Assembly: GCF_003667825.1 (NCBI RefSeq) | Contig: NZ_CP033043.1 | Location: 2,167,501-2,231,500 of the forward strand | Source: Metabacillus litoralis | Lineage (GTDB): Bacteria > Bacillota > Bacilli > Bacillales > Bacillaceae | Direction of reading: 5' to 3' | Length of the DNA stretch: 64,000 nucleotides | Shown: one piece after another, positions 24,645 to 34,543 of the stretch | Position numbering within the stretch: the stretch's first letter is position 1 | How the letters are laid out: each line of letters starts with the position of its first letter | Program-made: the position numbers and the translations under genes | The notes under the pieces: model-generated | Seen by the model: the letters and a program-made list of their open reading frames with translations, nothing else | Database searches by the model: none | What the model was told of the DNA's origin: nothing

Positions 24645-26570
24645 CTATCCAAATGTTGGAGGAACAGGTAAAACTGATTTCATATGATCCAAAACATCCT
24701 GATCTTGATCATTATAAAATATTGTAATAGAGCCTTTATCCTCACTGGTTCGAATCAATCTACCAATTCCCTGTCTCAGCCTTAATATCATGTATGGAAG
24801 TTCAACTTCCTTATATGGATCTTGTTTATCTGATTTCTTCGCCTCAAAGACAGGATCGTCCGGAGGGTATGGTAACGACCAGATAATAACATTAGAGAGT
24901 GATGGGCCAGGAATGTCTAAACCTTCCCATAAATGAACAGCACACAATACAGAGTGTTCGTTTTGCTGAAACTCTTTCACTAAAGAACTGATTTCTTGAT
25001 CACCTTCGAACAATAATGGATATGAAAAGCGATAATTAGTGATTCTTTCCTTGAACCATTTTATTTCTTTTTGAGATGTAAAGAGAACAAGGCCTCTGCC
25101 TTCTGTTTTATTCAATTCATCTAAAGTTTTTTCCAATTTTTTCTCAAGTTGATTTTCTTTCAACATTTGAATGTTCATTTGCTCATCATAATCAAAAGGA
25201 GAATCAACAGAAAGTGATAAATAATCGTGTACACCTATGCTGTTTGCTATAAAGTCAAATGATTTATTTTCAGATAATGTAGCTGAAGAAAAAACAATTG
25301 GCATTTTTTTAGAAAAGACTTTTTCTTTTAAGACTTCTTCTACTTTTTTAGGCATAATGACTAAAGTATATTCATCACCTTTCACTTCTACCCAACTAAC
25401 TGCATTTGAGTTTCTATTATATAGTGATAATGAATATTCCATTTGATCAATAAACTCTTCGACAATTTTCAATTCATATTCTCCGATTGTGTACATCTCA
25501 CCTTCAAATACTAGGGCTTCACTAATTTCGGATAACTTGGACTGTAATTGTTTAGAAGTTTTTTGCAGCTTTTCTTTTTGCTCAATTCGTAATCGATTGG
25601 AACCTTCAACAACACTTGTACACTGTTGTAAATCATCAAAAAACATATCATTTACAGCTAGTGCATCTTCTACTAAATAAGCTAATTCTTCGCGAATTTC
25701 ATTTTGTAATAATCTCTCGAGAAAGATTTGTAATGTACTTTGCTTTACTCGATATGTTAATGCTTTTTGTGCAGCGTATTCTAGTAAATGACCTTCATCA
25801 AACACAATACTACTATAATCCGGTAGTAAAGGAATTTGACCTTCTCTTTTCCGGGAATCATACGTCCAAATATGTTCCATAAAATAGTCATGTGAACATA
25901 CAATAAGATCAGTTGCTTTTCGATAATAATCACGAGACAATGTTAATCCACATCGATGTCTTTGCGAACAAGTAGAACAATCTTGAAAGGGATCCCAACC
26001 AACATTTTCCCATTCTTCATCTGAAAAATGACCAAATTCTTTTCGATCCCCGTAGGCTGAGAACTGTTGCATCCCCGCTTTTTCGTGAACGAAATCCGGC
26101 AGTGATTGATATAAATCCAGATACTTCTCTTCTCCAGTCCGTTGAATTACATTGTCCAATTTATTTAAGCATAAATATTGACTATGAGTTTTACTTAGCC
26201 TTACGTCCATATTCAATTCTAGATGCTTAGATAACTTCGCAATGTCACCTTCTTGTTTAACAAGCTGTTCAATTAATGTTTCATCTGCACATGCTATAAT
26301 CGCCGGTTTACCTGTATATCTAGCATAAGATAGGGCATAAAGCAGGTAGACAATCGTTTTTCCAGTCCCAACACCAGCTTCAGCAAACATGACTTTCTTC
26401 TCTTGAAATGCTTTTTCAAGCTGAAAAGCCATGAAAATTTGTTCATCTCTTAACTCAAAACCTTGATCTGGAAGAATATCATAAAAAACATCTCCAATCC
26501 AATTATTCAAGGCTTGGTAAAAGCTCTCATCCTTTGATATGGTAAAAGGCAAACGTGATGTTACCATAAA
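24645..26570 (-). CDS. ypvA: DinG/XPD-type ATP-dependent helicase YpvA
   Basis: A 641-residue superfamily 2 helicase. Walker A is EAGVGTGKTIVYL (about residues 64-76), the DExH box is SSIVFDEGHLLE, and the C-terminal motif VI is RLRQGIGRLIR. Between motifs I and II are Cys residues in SQYLCLNKL and DCSTCSQRHRC, the spacing used for a 4Fe-4S cluster in XPD/DinG helicases. It should unwind DNA with 5' to 3' polarity. The ATG at 26570 follows GTGGAGGTAG; upstream in-frame codons precede that site. Confidence 0.9.
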   Translation of the reverse strand, partial: FMVTSRLPFTISKDESFYQALNNWIGDVFYDILPDQGFELRDEQIFMAFQLEKAFQEKKVMFAEAGVGTGKTIVYLLYALSYARYTGKPAIIACADETLIEQLVKQEGDIAKLSKHLELNMDVRLSKTHSQYLCLNKLDNVIQRTGEEKYLDLYQSLPDFVHEKAGMQQFSAYGDRKEFGHFSDEEWENVGWDPFQDCSTCSQRHRCGLTLSRDYYRKATDLIVCSHDYFMEHIWTYDSRKREGQIPLLPDYSSIVFDEGHLLEYAAQKALTYRVKQSTLQIFLERLLQNEIREELAYLVEDALAVNDMFFDDLQQCTSVVEGSNRLRIEQKEKLQKTSKQLQSKLSEISEALVFEGEMYTIGEYELKIVEEFIDQMEYSLSLYNRNSNAVSWVEVKGDEYTLVIMPKKVEEVLKEKVFSKKMPIVFSSATLSENKSFDFIANSIGVHDYLSLSVDSPFDYDEQMNIQMLKENQLEKKLEKTLDELNKTEGRGLVLFTSQKEIKWFKERITNYRFSYPLLFEGDQEISSLVKEFQQNEHSVLCAVHLWEGLDIPGPSLSNVIIWSLPYPPDDPVFEAKKSDKQDPYKEVELPYMILRLRQGIGRLIRTSEDKGSITIFYNDQDQDVLDHMKSVLPVPPTFG

Positions 26571-26672
26571 CGCTACCTCCACATTCAGTTTCAAATTTAT
26601 CGCAAATAATAATTATCATATTATATGGGTAAAAAGTCAATTCATATAACTATAACAGTATGTAAAAAAGAG

Positions 26673-26703
26673 ATAAAAAAAGAGGCAGCCACTATGGCTA
26701 CAC
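26673..26703 (-). terminator. Terminator after the 66-aa gene
   Basis: TAGCCA and TGGCTG pair around a short loop, extended by flanking bases, and are followed by seven T residues on the minus strand. Confidence 0.6.
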
Positions 26704-26716
26704 AATGTTCCACTTA

Positions 26717-26917
26717 TTATAACTCTTTGTCAAAAAGCGATTCTATAATTAATTGATGATCAATCGATGTAGCAACCGAAAGAGCTCTCATCATATCTTC
26801 TTTCGCTTGCCCTAACTGCAAAATCGCATCTGAATAATCACTTACTTGGTTCTCCAGCGATTTTTCTGTTGAGAAAAGTGCCTTTGAAATTAACTCAAAT
26901 TCTTGTTGGTCATACAT
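26717..26917 (-). CDS. Hypothetical protein, 66 aa
   Basis: A short acidic helical protein (MYDQQEFELISKALFSTEKS ...). Amphipathic heptads suggest a coiled coil or helical hairpin; no Cys, no membrane segment. The ATG at 26917 follows GAGAGGTGG by seven bases; in-frame codons before it are inside the ribosome site. A terminator closes the gene. Family not recognised. Confidence 0.6.
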   Translation of the reverse strand: MYDQQEFELISKALFSTEKSLENQVSDYSDAILQLGQAKEDMMRALSVATSIDHQLIIESLFDKEL

Positions 26918-27038
26918 TTCTTTTCCACCTCTCAAAATAACGAAATCTACTATTCAAGGGAACTTTATTAGATTTCACAATACTGAAAGGATTTATTCGT
27001 TTTCAAGTTGACCACAGTATTTGTAAACCTTAAAAAGG

Positions 27039-27070
27039 CAAAAAACGAAGAGCCTATTACTCTTCGTTTC
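27039..27070 (-). terminator. Terminator at the end of the 61-aa gene
   Basis: AACGAAGAG pairs with CTCTTCGTT around a seven-base loop and TTTT follows on the minus strand. It overlaps the last codons of the gene. Confidence 0.75.
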
Positions 27071-27242
27071 CTACCTTTTTAAAACCCTGTTGAAGTAATT
27101 CATTCGTTAATTCATCATGATTTACAATATAATATGTACTACCTTCATCATTGGTAATAATAATTTCTGTCGGACTTGCGTCAACACGAGCTGCCTCTAA
27201 GTCAAAATACTTCTGACCAAGTTTATCTGAAATTGATGACAA
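27057..27242 (-). CDS. Hypothetical protein, 61 aa
   Basis: The TTG at 27242 lies six bases after AAGGAGGTG, a near-perfect ribosome site; the GTG at 27251 is part of it. The 61-residue product has an alternating pattern (TEIIITNDEGSTYYIVN) suggesting a small beta sheet, then a helix. Its last codons overlap a terminator. I do not recognise the family. Confidence 0.6.
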   Translation of the reverse strand: MSSISDKLGQKYFDLEAARVDASPTEIIITNDEGSTYYIVNHDELTNELLQQGFKKVGNEE

Positions 27243-27315
27243 TTTGTCCACCTCCTTATTATCCCATTATATCAGGATCACCTATTCTTGAGTTATATCA
27301 TTTTTCACATTTTTT

Positions 27316-28458
27316 CTAACCTTTTCGTGGTGGACGAACATTTGACCAATATTGATAAAAGTCTGTTTTAATGAAGCCATTAAAAAGCTTACGTTTTTTC
27401 GTTGCAGGTTTACCATAAAGCTGTTCAAAACCTTCATGAGAAGTAAGCATATATATGCTCCAAGTATCTAAAGATGCGAAAGCTTGTCCCATTTCTTTAT
27501 ACATTTGTTCCACTTCTCTTTTTTCTCCAAGTCGTTCTCCATAAGGAGGATTTCCAACGATAGCTCCAAACTCTTTTGTTGTTGTGAAATCTTTGACCTG
27601 CATTTGCTTAAACGAAATGATATCTGCAAACCCCGCTTCTTCAGCATTCCCCTGTGCAATGTTTACCATTCTATGGTCAATATCACTAGCTTGAATATCT
27701 AACGGCTGATCATAGTTAGCTTTATCCTCTACTTCTTGTCTTGCAAGATTCCATTTGTCTTTTCCGATCCAATCCCAAGCCTCAGAAACAAATTCCCTGT
27801 TAAATCCAGGTGCAATATTTTGTCCAATAAGAGCTGCTTCAATTGGTATTGTACCTGAACCACAAAACGGATCTACAAACGGACGGTCAGGTGTCCATCG
27901 TGTTAATAAGACAAGAGCAGCAGCAAGAGTTTCCTTTAATGGAGCGCCCCCTTGGTCAATGCGAAAGCCTCGTTTATGAAGTCCTGTACCACTAGCATCT
28001 ATCGTGATGGTTGCAACATCTTTTAGCAGCGCAACTTCTACACGATAAAAAGGACCATCTTCGCTAAGCCAACCTTCTTTTTTATAGTGTAATTTTAACT
28101 TTTCTACGATTGCCTTTTTCACAATTCCTTGGCAATCTGGTACACTTGCTAATGTCGATTTAACTGATTTTCCGATAACAGGAAACTCTGCATTTTCCGG
28201 GAGATAATCTCCCCAATTCAATGCTTTGGTTTTTTCAAAAAGCTCATCAAATGTTTTTGCCTTAAACTCTCCGACCTTAATTTTAATTCGGTCAGCGGTT
28301 CTAAGCCATAAGTTCGAACGACAAATTGCTAATTCATCTGCCTCAAATGTAACCTTACCGTTCTCAACTGAACATTCATACCCTAAATCTTTTACTTCTT
28401 TACCCACAATCGCTTCAAGACCCATTGCTGATGTTGCAATAAGAGTTAATTTACTCAT
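27316..28458 (-). CDS. ypsC: THUMP-domain rRNA guanine N2-methyltransferase YpsC
   Basis: A 380-residue RlmL-type methyltransferase expected to make N2-methylguanosine in 23S rRNA with S-adenosylmethionine. An N-terminal THUMP domain (about residues 50-160) binds RNA; the Rossmann domain has VDPFCGSGTIPIEAA (SAM site) and VGNPPYGERLG (catalytic NPPY). It corresponds to the N-terminal half of E. coli RlmL. It is transcribed away from rnpB, on the same strand, in the order of B. subtilis. Confidence 0.93.
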   Translation of the reverse strand: MSKLTLIATSAMGLEAIVGKEVKDLGYECSVENGKVTFEADELAICRSNLWLRTADRIKIKVGEFKAKTFDELFEKTKALNWGDYLPENAEFPVIGKSVKSTLASVPDCQGIVKKAIVEKLKLHYKKEGWLSEDGPFYRVEVALLKDVATITIDASGTGLHKRGFRIDQGGAPLKETLAAALVLLTRWTPDRPFVDPFCGSGTIPIEAALIGQNIAPGFNREFVSEAWDWIGKDKWNLARQEVEDKANYDQPLDIQASDIDHRMVNIAQGNAEEAGFADIISFKQMQVKDFTTTKEFGAIVGNPPYGERLGEKREVEQMYKEMGQAFASLDTWSIYMLTSHEGFEQLYGKPATKKRKLFNGFIKTDFYQYWSNVRPPRKG

Positions 28459-28563
28459 CTTTTGACACCCTACCTTATATCTATCTATTTAGTCGTTTAG
28501 TATAAACTCTACTATGTATATCCTGAACCATTTTATCCAATTATATCCAACAAAGTTTTGTAA

Positions 28564-28592
28564 ATAAAAAGGGACTGATATCATCAGTCCCT
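28564..28592 (-). terminator. Terminator of rnpB
   Basis: GGGACTGAT pairs with ATCAGTCCC and is followed by TTTTTATTT on the minus strand. Confidence 0.85.
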
Positions 28593-28616
28593 GTTGTTTA
28601 CTGTTGTTATACTGAT

Positions 28617-29023
28617 TTCCAATAACGTTCGATAAGCCATGTTTTGTTCCATCGTACTTCAAACGGCATAAGCCTCGTACTCAGGTGGTAATCATCTATC
28701 TACAAAAGCCTATTGCTTTTGTCCTTCTCTTCGTTCAATTCCTCCAAGAAGGTGCCCCTACCATAATTTGGGTTTCTCGCTCGTGGGGTTTACCTCGTTC
28801 CACTCTTACGATTTCTCGCAAGACTCCGTCACTGTGGCACTTTCAAGGTATTCAAGCCATATCCAAAGGACTTAGGCTTTTTCCCTGCCGTCAACCAAGC
28901 AACCTTGGCTGCCCTAGCTTATGAATTCGCTAGGCACGAACACTACGGGCATCTCAGCACCGTGCGAGCATGGACTTTCCTCTACAATCCTAAAGACTGC
29001 AGCGATTACCTGAACGTTATTAA
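28617..29023 (-). ncRNA. rnpB: RNase P RNA, class B
   Basis: The RNA subunit of RNase P, which trims the 5' leader from tRNA precursors. The minus strand shows the universal blocks GAGGAAAGTCCATGCTCGCA near the 5' end, GTAGTGTTCGTGCCTAGCG, AAAGTGCCACAGTGACG, GAGTGGAACG and, at the 3' end, TACGATGGAACAAAACATGG. AATAACGTT at one end pairs with AACGTTATT at the other as helix P1, which sets the limits to within a few bases. The pattern is the Bacillus (B) type. Length is about 405 bases. Confidence 0.96.
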
Positions 29024-29086
29024 CGAAACAGTAAACTCAGTATACCTAATATTTGAGGATAATACAAGTGGAAATAACTAGGAGAT

Positions 29087-29386
29087 TTAATCGTATAGTT
29101 TACTTCCAAACACATGCTTTTCAAGGTTAGATAAACGTTTTAAAATATCGAAGTTTGTTGTATTTGTTTGTACTGGTGTTTGCTTCTTATATGTATCATC
29201 AAGCTGCTTTTTCAAACGCAAATTTTCTTGTTGTAGATCTTCATACTCTTGATGAAAGGTTTCATAATCTTTAATAACCAAATCCAAAAATTTATCAACT
29301 TCTTCTTGTTTATAACCTCGTACACCTGTTTTAAATTCTTTTTCTAATATTTCTTTCGCTGTCAATTTCATTTTATCTGAAAGCAT
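29087..29386 (-). CDS. gpsB: Cell division and growth regulator GpsB
   Basis: A 99-residue DivIVA-family protein that moves PBP1 (PonA) between side wall and septum. The N-terminal domain has the membrane-binding region [19 protein letters not shown] and [15 protein letters not shown]; a coiled coil follows ([11 protein letters not shown]). The C-terminal part ends with the trimer segment [26 protein letters not shown] precedes the ATG. ponA itself is in this window at 39835. Confidence 0.95.
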   Translation of the reverse strand: MLSDKMKLTAKEILEKEFKTGVRGYKQEEVDKFLDLVIKDYETFHQEYEDLQQENLRLKKQLDDTYKKQTPVQTNTTNFDILKRLSNLEKHVFGSKLYD

Positions 29387-29489
29387 ATCTTCACCTCATT
29401 ATAACGAAGTTATCAACTTATATTTTTTCAGAAATCCTGTTACTTGTCAATTTCAATTATATTTTCCTTAAAAAATCATATGTATTCTT

Positions 29490-30050
29490 TTACCAAAAAT
29501 CTTGTTTTTTTGAATTTTCCTCTTCCACTATTGTTTGTAGTTCAGAGAAATCAATCATGTTTATTGTGTAGGTAGTAGTTTGTTGCTTTTTTCTGGCTGT
29601 TTCTAATAAATATTTAGGAGATCCTTCTTTTTCTTCATCATAAACTAGGAGTACTCCATCACTTTTATGGACAAGAAATTCATTTTTCTGGCGAAATTGA
29701 ACAGGACTTTCATATTCTCTTTTTGTTATACTGTCAACAATATCTGCTTGTGAGAGAATAAACTCATAATATTCTCGATTGGCTTCATTCCACTTTGATT
29801 CTTGATTTAAAAAAGGAGTTAAAACAGCTAACTTGAGTTCAGAATATTGAAGTTGTAAATCAAACACAACTTCCGCAGCCCACAACTCTACACCCATTTG
29901 TCCACTGATGATCACCCATTCTAGTCCTTCCTCTACAAAGCCTTTTAACGTTTTTTCGATTGCCTTTTTAATATAAGCAACAGCTTGGTCGTCATTTTTA
30001 AAAATACCGAGTTCAAATGATTTGTAACCTGATATTGTTAAAACCTTCAC
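29490..30050 (-). CDS. ypsA: SLOG-family protein YpsA
   Basis: A 186-residue Rossmann-like protein (DUF1273). B. subtilis and S. aureus YpsA affect cell division, and the SLOG superfamily is thought to bind nucleotide-derived ligands. Visible features are [17 protein letters not shown] at the start, [17 protein letters not shown], and [20 protein letters not shown]. The GTG at 30050 is six bases after AGGTG; the GTG at 30059 lies in the site. The chosen start matches the family N-terminus. It lies directly upstream of gpsB, as in B. subtilis. Confidence 0.9.
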   Translation of the reverse strand: MKVLTISGYKSFELGIFKNDDQAVAYIKKAIEKTLKGFVEEGLEWVIISGQMGVELWAAEVVFDLQLQYSELKLAVLTPFLNQESKWNEANREYYEFILSQADIVDSITKREYESPVQFRQKNEFLVHKSDGVLLVYDEEKEGSPKYLLETARKKQQTTTYTINMIDFSELQTIVEEENSKKQDFW

Positions 30051-30165
30051 TTTTATCACCTAATCATTATATAAATTAATACCTTTCATTATACTTATAT
30101 TACAGGAAATGAATAAAAGATGTTATCGCCCCTATCTTGTAAAGATCAATCACTCGTTAATTACA

Positions 30166-30191
30166 GAAAAGGGAGCTGAATACAGCTCCCT
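30166..30191 (-). terminator. Terminator after cotD
   Basis: GGGAGCTG pairs with CAGCTCCC, followed by TTTTC on the minus strand. Confidence 0.75.
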
Positions 30192-30205
30192 ATAGCTTCA
30201 AATGA

Positions 30206-30475
30206 TTATCCAAAGAATGGACCAGGGCCAAATCCTGGACGTGGACGTGGACCAAAACCTGGTGTTGGACCATAAACATTAAAGTGTTGGTGTGATACCT
30301 CATTCTCAAAAGATTGAGTTTGAGGGAAATAATGTTGATGCTTATAGAATTCATGATTTACATTTGTTGTGTGTTGTGGATGAATGTGTGGTACGATTGT
30401 TTCAGAATAGCTATTATTTACACAGTGTTTTGTTGGGTGTACAATTGGTGCCATAACTTTTGGTTTGCAATGCAT
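30206..30475 (-). CDS. cotD: Spore coat protein D
   Basis: An 89-residue inner spore coat protein rich in His, Pro, Phe and Tyr. MHCKPKVMAPIVHPTKHCV at the start is the CotD signature; the middle is a His-rich run (HIHPQHTTNVNHEFYKHQHY), and the end is a Gly-Pro-Phe tail. AGGAGAAATGCTAC precedes the ATG. A candidate sigma-K promoter lies upstream, which fits late mother-cell expression. Confidence 0.93.
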   Translation of the reverse strand: MHCKPKVMAPIVHPTKHCVNNSYSETIVPHIHPQHTTNVNHEFYKHQHYFPQTQSFENEVSHQHFNVYGPTPGFGPRPRPGFGPGPFFG

Positions 30476-30516
30476 GTAGCATTTCTCCTTTCATCTTTTA
30501 TCATGTCTTACACTTT

Positions 30517-30545
30517 TAACCTATGATGAAAGTTACCTACATGTA
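30517..30545 (-). promoter_or_regulatory. Candidate sigma-K promoter of cotD
   Basis: CATAGGTTA (30517-30525) matches the sigma-K -10 CATANNNTA, and TACA (30542-30545) lies 16 bases upstream at the -35 position. Confidence 0.5.
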
Positions 30546-30785
30546 CTAAGGCAAGCACCTAATTTTTATAGAAAAGTATAGAAACTGTCTTTAAAATTCG
30601 TAAAAATAACAATTGTTAAGACGATTACAATGAAAAATAAGTATAATACGCTTTTATACAAAGTTGCTCTTCTCCCTTGTTAAGAACTAATTACAATCAC
30701 TTATTTTACATGGTTCTCCATAATCCTACAATTGTTATTTAATAATTCCGTTAAAATTCATATTTTTGTCAAAAAAATGGCGAAA

Positions 30786-32057
30786 TTACTCAGTTTCTGC
30801 GCTTGCCCGGGGAATATTTTTAGAAAATTTCCTCTTTAAGCGATTTAGTCTGTTTAAGATGTCATTTTCATCGATAAACGACAGCGTTTCTTTACATTCT
30901 TTGAAAAGAATATACATTTCTTCAGTATATTTTGTTGCTTTTTGCAAGTCTTTTTCTTTATGTTCATAATACTTCGCAAGCTCTTCTAAAGCCTTTAATG
31001 CCACTTTTCCTTTTGATCCTTCTACAATTTCATTCCACAAGTTGATCGCCTGTTTCCATTCCTTTTGTTTTTTATAAAGGAGTGCTAGTGCATATTTTGC
31101 TTCTACATCTTGCTTTGTAGATTTTTCCATAAGACTTTTGTAAGCATCTAATGCTGAAGATTGATCACCTACATAATCTAACCATCGAGCAACTTCATAA
31201 TGCTCGGAATCTGTAGCCTTATCATTTGTGCTCAATAGCTTATAAGATAAATGGATATATAATGTTATAAGAGAGAGCACATCTATTTCATTATGCCTTA
31301 AAACTCCCATAATAATTTCAGGCTTTTGCTGTTTTACAAACTCAAAATAAATCATTGGAGCTAAAAAGCCAGGAATATCATTTTCTCGGTAAATCCCAAG
31401 AATATCGTTTTCAACTTTGGCCAGTTTTACTGATTCGAGCTCTTTTTTCCAGAGCCTTCGTGCAGCATGAAATAGATCGAAGTGACCAAATGCAGGAAGT
31501 TTTGGTACTAACTCTCGAATTAAAGTATGGCGGGTTTTCACCTGAGGCCAATCAAAGGCTTTACCATTATAGGTGACAAGTGTTTTACTATTAATCCCCT
31601 CCAAAAAGCTTTGATAAAGTGCAACCTCATTACCTGGTTTTGGCAACAAATACTGTTTTATGACAACACGATCGTCCAGAACTTGAGCTTGTCCTAACAA
31701 AAAGATCGTGTTTCCCGCTCCTCCACCAAGTCCAGTTGTTTCAGTATCGAAGAAAAACAAATCGCTTGCCTGATGATCTTTAGAGGAAAGTGGATGCTTT
31801 AAATCGCTTTGATTCCACATAGATACAACATGTTGAAATTCTTTCAACTGATATTTACCATGTTGATAATCCAACGGATAGACAACCTCTCGAATGAAAC
31901 AAGTTTGCCCATCATAATGAATGATTTTTGTGTTATGTTCATTCCATAATAATTCTTCTGGGTTATGTGATTCCTGTTTTACAGTTTCAGTTTCTAGTTC
32001 CGGTTCTTCTCGAATGACATGTTTTTTTAATCGATTCAACTTATTTTTTAACGACAT
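30786..32057 (-). CDS. mrfB: DnaQ-like exonuclease MrfB (YprB)
   Basis: A 423-residue protein with an RNase H-fold exonuclease domain, then a TPR-like helical tail. The first catalytic pair is Asp104/Glu106 in LFFFDTETTGLGGG; later acids are in VTYNGKAFDWPQ and HNEIDVLSL. With helicase MrfA it repairs mitomycin C damage independently of UvrABC in B. subtilis. The ATG at 32057 is eight bases after AAGGA; the ATG at 32066 is too close. It overlaps mrfA by 17 bases. Confidence 0.9.
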   Translation of the reverse strand: MSLKNKLNRLKKHVIREEPELETETVKQESHNPEELLWNEHNTKIIHYDGQTCFIREVVYPLDYQHGKYQLKEFQHVVSMWNQSDLKHPLSSKDHQASDLFFFDTETTGLGGGAGNTIFLLGQAQVLDDRVVIKQYLLPKPGNEVALYQSFLEGINSKTLVTYNGKAFDWPQVKTRHTLIRELVPKLPAFGHFDLFHAARRLWKKELESVKLAKVENDILGIYRENDIPGFLAPMIYFEFVKQQKPEIIMGVLRHNEIDVLSLITLYIHLSYKLLSTNDKATDSEHYEVARWLDYVGDQSSALDAYKSLMEKSTKQDVEAKYALALLYKKQKEWKQAINLWNEIVEGSKGKVALKALEELAKYYEHKEKDLQKATKYTEEMYILFKECKETLSFIDENDILNRLNRLKRKFSKNIPRASAETE

Positions 32058-34332
32058 TTGTTTCATCCTTTAATTTACTTAAAAGAAAATGGGTGTCTTT
32101 TTTTATAGATTCAGTAGAACTTTCAACACCTATACATGAAGGGCATCCAGCATAGCATGGACAAGTTTCTATTAATTTCATTGCTTCATTCAAAACATCT
32201 AATAATGTTTCATATATTTTTTTGGATAACCCTACCCCACCTGGATATCGATCATATAGAAAGATTGTTGGTTGATTATTATGAACAGCTTTAATTTGTG
32301 CAATCACATGCAAGTCACTTGGATCACACATTACTTTTAACGGTGCAACGTGCTGGAGAACATGTGCGGCTGAAACTAGAGCCTCCTCCAGCCTTTTTTC
32401 AGATAAATCGTCCACTATATTCGAATGAAGACTCATCCATGCTGAATTTGTATGAAGCTCTTCTTCTGGTAGATGAATAGGACCTGATCCAATATTTTCA
32501 TGAGTATCAAATTTGATTTTTTTGAAAATTGTAGCCATAGCTTGAACCGTCACATCTCCATAACCATAGTCAACATCTTTCATATGTTTAAGCATATCTT
32601 CCTCAAGTACTTTTAATTGAACCGCAAGATTGGCATCCGTGAAATAATCCACATCAACTTCTCTTACAAATGCCTTCTTTTCCTCCCAATCAAGTTTTTC
32701 CACTTGAAATTGAACGCCTTGATGAAGATAAATTGCTTCATCATGCAGTAATGTCATTGCGCTAAATCGATCCATCTCTCCAATGACCTTCACGTTCGCT
32801 ATATCAGATTGATCGATAATTATCACATTTTCTTGTGAAGCCGACCGAAGACTTATATTGTGGGCCGGGAATGAATCGTTCATCCAGTGATAGGTTTCAT
32901 TATTATAGTAAAGCACTCTTTCTTCCGCTAAAAACTGCAGGATATCTTCTAACTCTAACCCATCGAACGTATCACCTTCTCTAAATGGAAGCTCAAAAGC
33001 TGCACACTTTAAATGATCTACAAGCACAACTAAATTATCAGGGTTTATGATGGCTGTTTCTGGATTTTGTTCAAAAAAGTATCGTGGATTTTGAATAATG
33101 TATTGATCAAGTGGACTGGAGCTAGCAACCATGATAATAACTGCTTCACCTTGCCTTCTTCCAGCTCTTCCGGCCTGTTGCCATGCACTTGCAATAGTTC
33201 CAGGATATCCTGTCATAATACAAACTTGTAAACTACCTATATCTACTCCTAATTCAAGAGCGTTGGTGCTAACAACACCTAAAATTTCGCCATCCCTTAG
33301 TCCTCTTTCAATTTCCCTCCGCTGTTTTGGTAAGTATCCCCCTCTATATCCGCGTATTGATTTTTTTGCTAGTTCATTTTTTATCAATTCTTTTAAATAA
33401 GTTAAGATGATCTCAACTCGCACACGACTGCGAGCAAATACGATTGTCTGAATCTTATTTTTAAGAAATTCTCCTGCTAATCTTCTAACCTCTAAGGTTG
33501 CACTTCTTCTAATATTAAGTGGCTTATTAACAATTGGAGGGTTATAAAAAATAAAATGCTTTTTACTGGCTGGGGCACCATTTTTTGAGATGAGCTCCAT
33601 ATTTGCTCCAGTTAGTGTTTCCGCTAATTCTTTTGGATTAGCGATTGTTGCAGATGTGCATATAAACTGCGGGTTACTTCCATAAAATTCACAAATTCTC
33701 TTAAGTCTTCTAATGACATTTGCTACATGACTGCCAAATATTCCTCGATAAATGTGAAGCTCGTCAATGACTATATATTTTAGATTTTCAAACAGTGAAA
33801 CCCATTTAGTATGATGCGGTAAAATGGCTGAATGAAGCATATCTGGGTTTGTAATGACTATATGACCTGCTTTTCTTACCCTTTGACGGATTGCCGGTGA
33901 AGTATCTCCATCGTATGTATAAGAGTTCAATTGAACTCCCATTTCTTCGATGATTTCATTAATCTCAGATTTTTGATCTTGAGCCAGTGCTTTCGTAGGA
34001 AAAAGATATAATGCCCGACTATTTTCGTCTTTCAATATGTTTTGGATGACAGGCAAGTTATAGCATAATGTTTTTCCTGAAGCAGTTGGAGTAACAGCTA
34101 CAAAGTTATGACCTCCACTTGCGAGTTTATAGGCTTCACCTTGATGTGTATACAATTGTGAAATTCCTCTGTTTTCTAATGCTAATTTTAAGCGGTGATC
34201 TAGGTCAACCGGCATATCAACAAGTTCCCCTTCTTTAGGAGGAATCGAATGCCAATGAACAATTTGATCTCTAAAATCGTCATTTGTTTTTAACACATTT
34301 AAAATCGTTTCTAATGATTTTCTAAATTCCAT
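32041..34332 (-). CDS. mrfA: DNA repair helicase MrfA (YprA)
   Basis: A 763-residue superfamily 2 helicase with Walker A TPTASGKTL (residues 81-89), DEVH-type box VIDELHIYRG near 190 and motif VI QQAGRAGRRQ. The C-terminal MZB domain has four Cys in CPCYAGCPSCIG, which bind zinc. It translocates 3' to 5' and works with MrfB on interstrand crosslinks and mitomycin C adducts. The ATG follows AAGGTAGTG. A LexA-like box lies in its promoter. Confidence 0.93.
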   Translation of the reverse strand: MEFRKSLETILNVLKTNDDFRDQIVHWHSIPPKEGELVDMPVDLDHRLKLALENRGISQLYTHQGEAYKLASGGHNFVAVTPTASGKTLCYNLPVIQNILKDENSRALYLFPTKALAQDQKSEINEIIEEMGVQLNSYTYDGDTSPAIRQRVRKAGHIVITNPDMLHSAILPHHTKWVSLFENLKYIVIDELHIYRGIFGSHVANVIRRLKRICEFYGSNPQFICTSATIANPKELAETLTGANMELISKNGAPASKKHFIFYNPPIVNKPLNIRRSATLEVRRLAGEFLKNKIQTIVFARSRVRVEIILTYLKELIKNELAKKSIRGYRGGYLPKQRREIERGLRDGEILGVVSTNALELGVDIGSLQVCIMTGYPGTIASAWQQAGRAGRRQGEAVIIMVASSSPLDQYIIQNPRYFFEQNPETAIINPDNLVVLVDHLKCAAFELPFREGDTFDGLELEDILQFLAEERVLYYNNETYHWMNDSFPAHNISLRSASQENVIIIDQSDIANVKVIGEMDRFSAMTLLHDEAIYLHQGVQFQVEKLDWEEKKAFVREVDVDYFTDANLAVQLKVLEEDMLKHMKDVDYGYGDVTVQAMATIFKKIKFDTHENIGSGPIHLPEEELHTNSAWMSLHSNIVDDLSEKRLEEALVSAAHVLQHVAPLKVMCDPSDLHVIAQIKAVHNNQPTIFLYDRYPGGVGLSKKIYETLLDVLNEAMKLIETCPCYAGCPSCIGVESSTESIKKDTHFLLSKLKDETNVVKK

Positions 34333-34371
34333 TTTTATTCACTACCTTCTAAAGTCTGTAGCTTCACTTCT

Positions 34372-34400
34372 ATTTTAGCGAATAAACGTTCGGAATTAAA
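34372..34400 (-). promoter_or_regulatory. mrfAB promoter with LexA-like box
   Basis: On the minus strand TAAAAT (34372-34377) and TTTAAT (34395-34400) are 17 bases apart. Between them lies CGAACGTTTATTCG (34379-34392), which fits the Bacillus LexA box CGAAC-N4-GTTCG with one mismatch. Confidence 0.55.
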
Positions 34401-34543
34401 GTGGTATTGATTTGAAATTATATTTCTAGCTGTTTGCTAATTTTCTAACTTAAAAAAGGTAAATAATTACATTTTAAATATAACGTTTCTTATTCCCTTT
34501 TCATATAATACTCTGTCATCACATGTGGTAAGGAGGAGTATTG

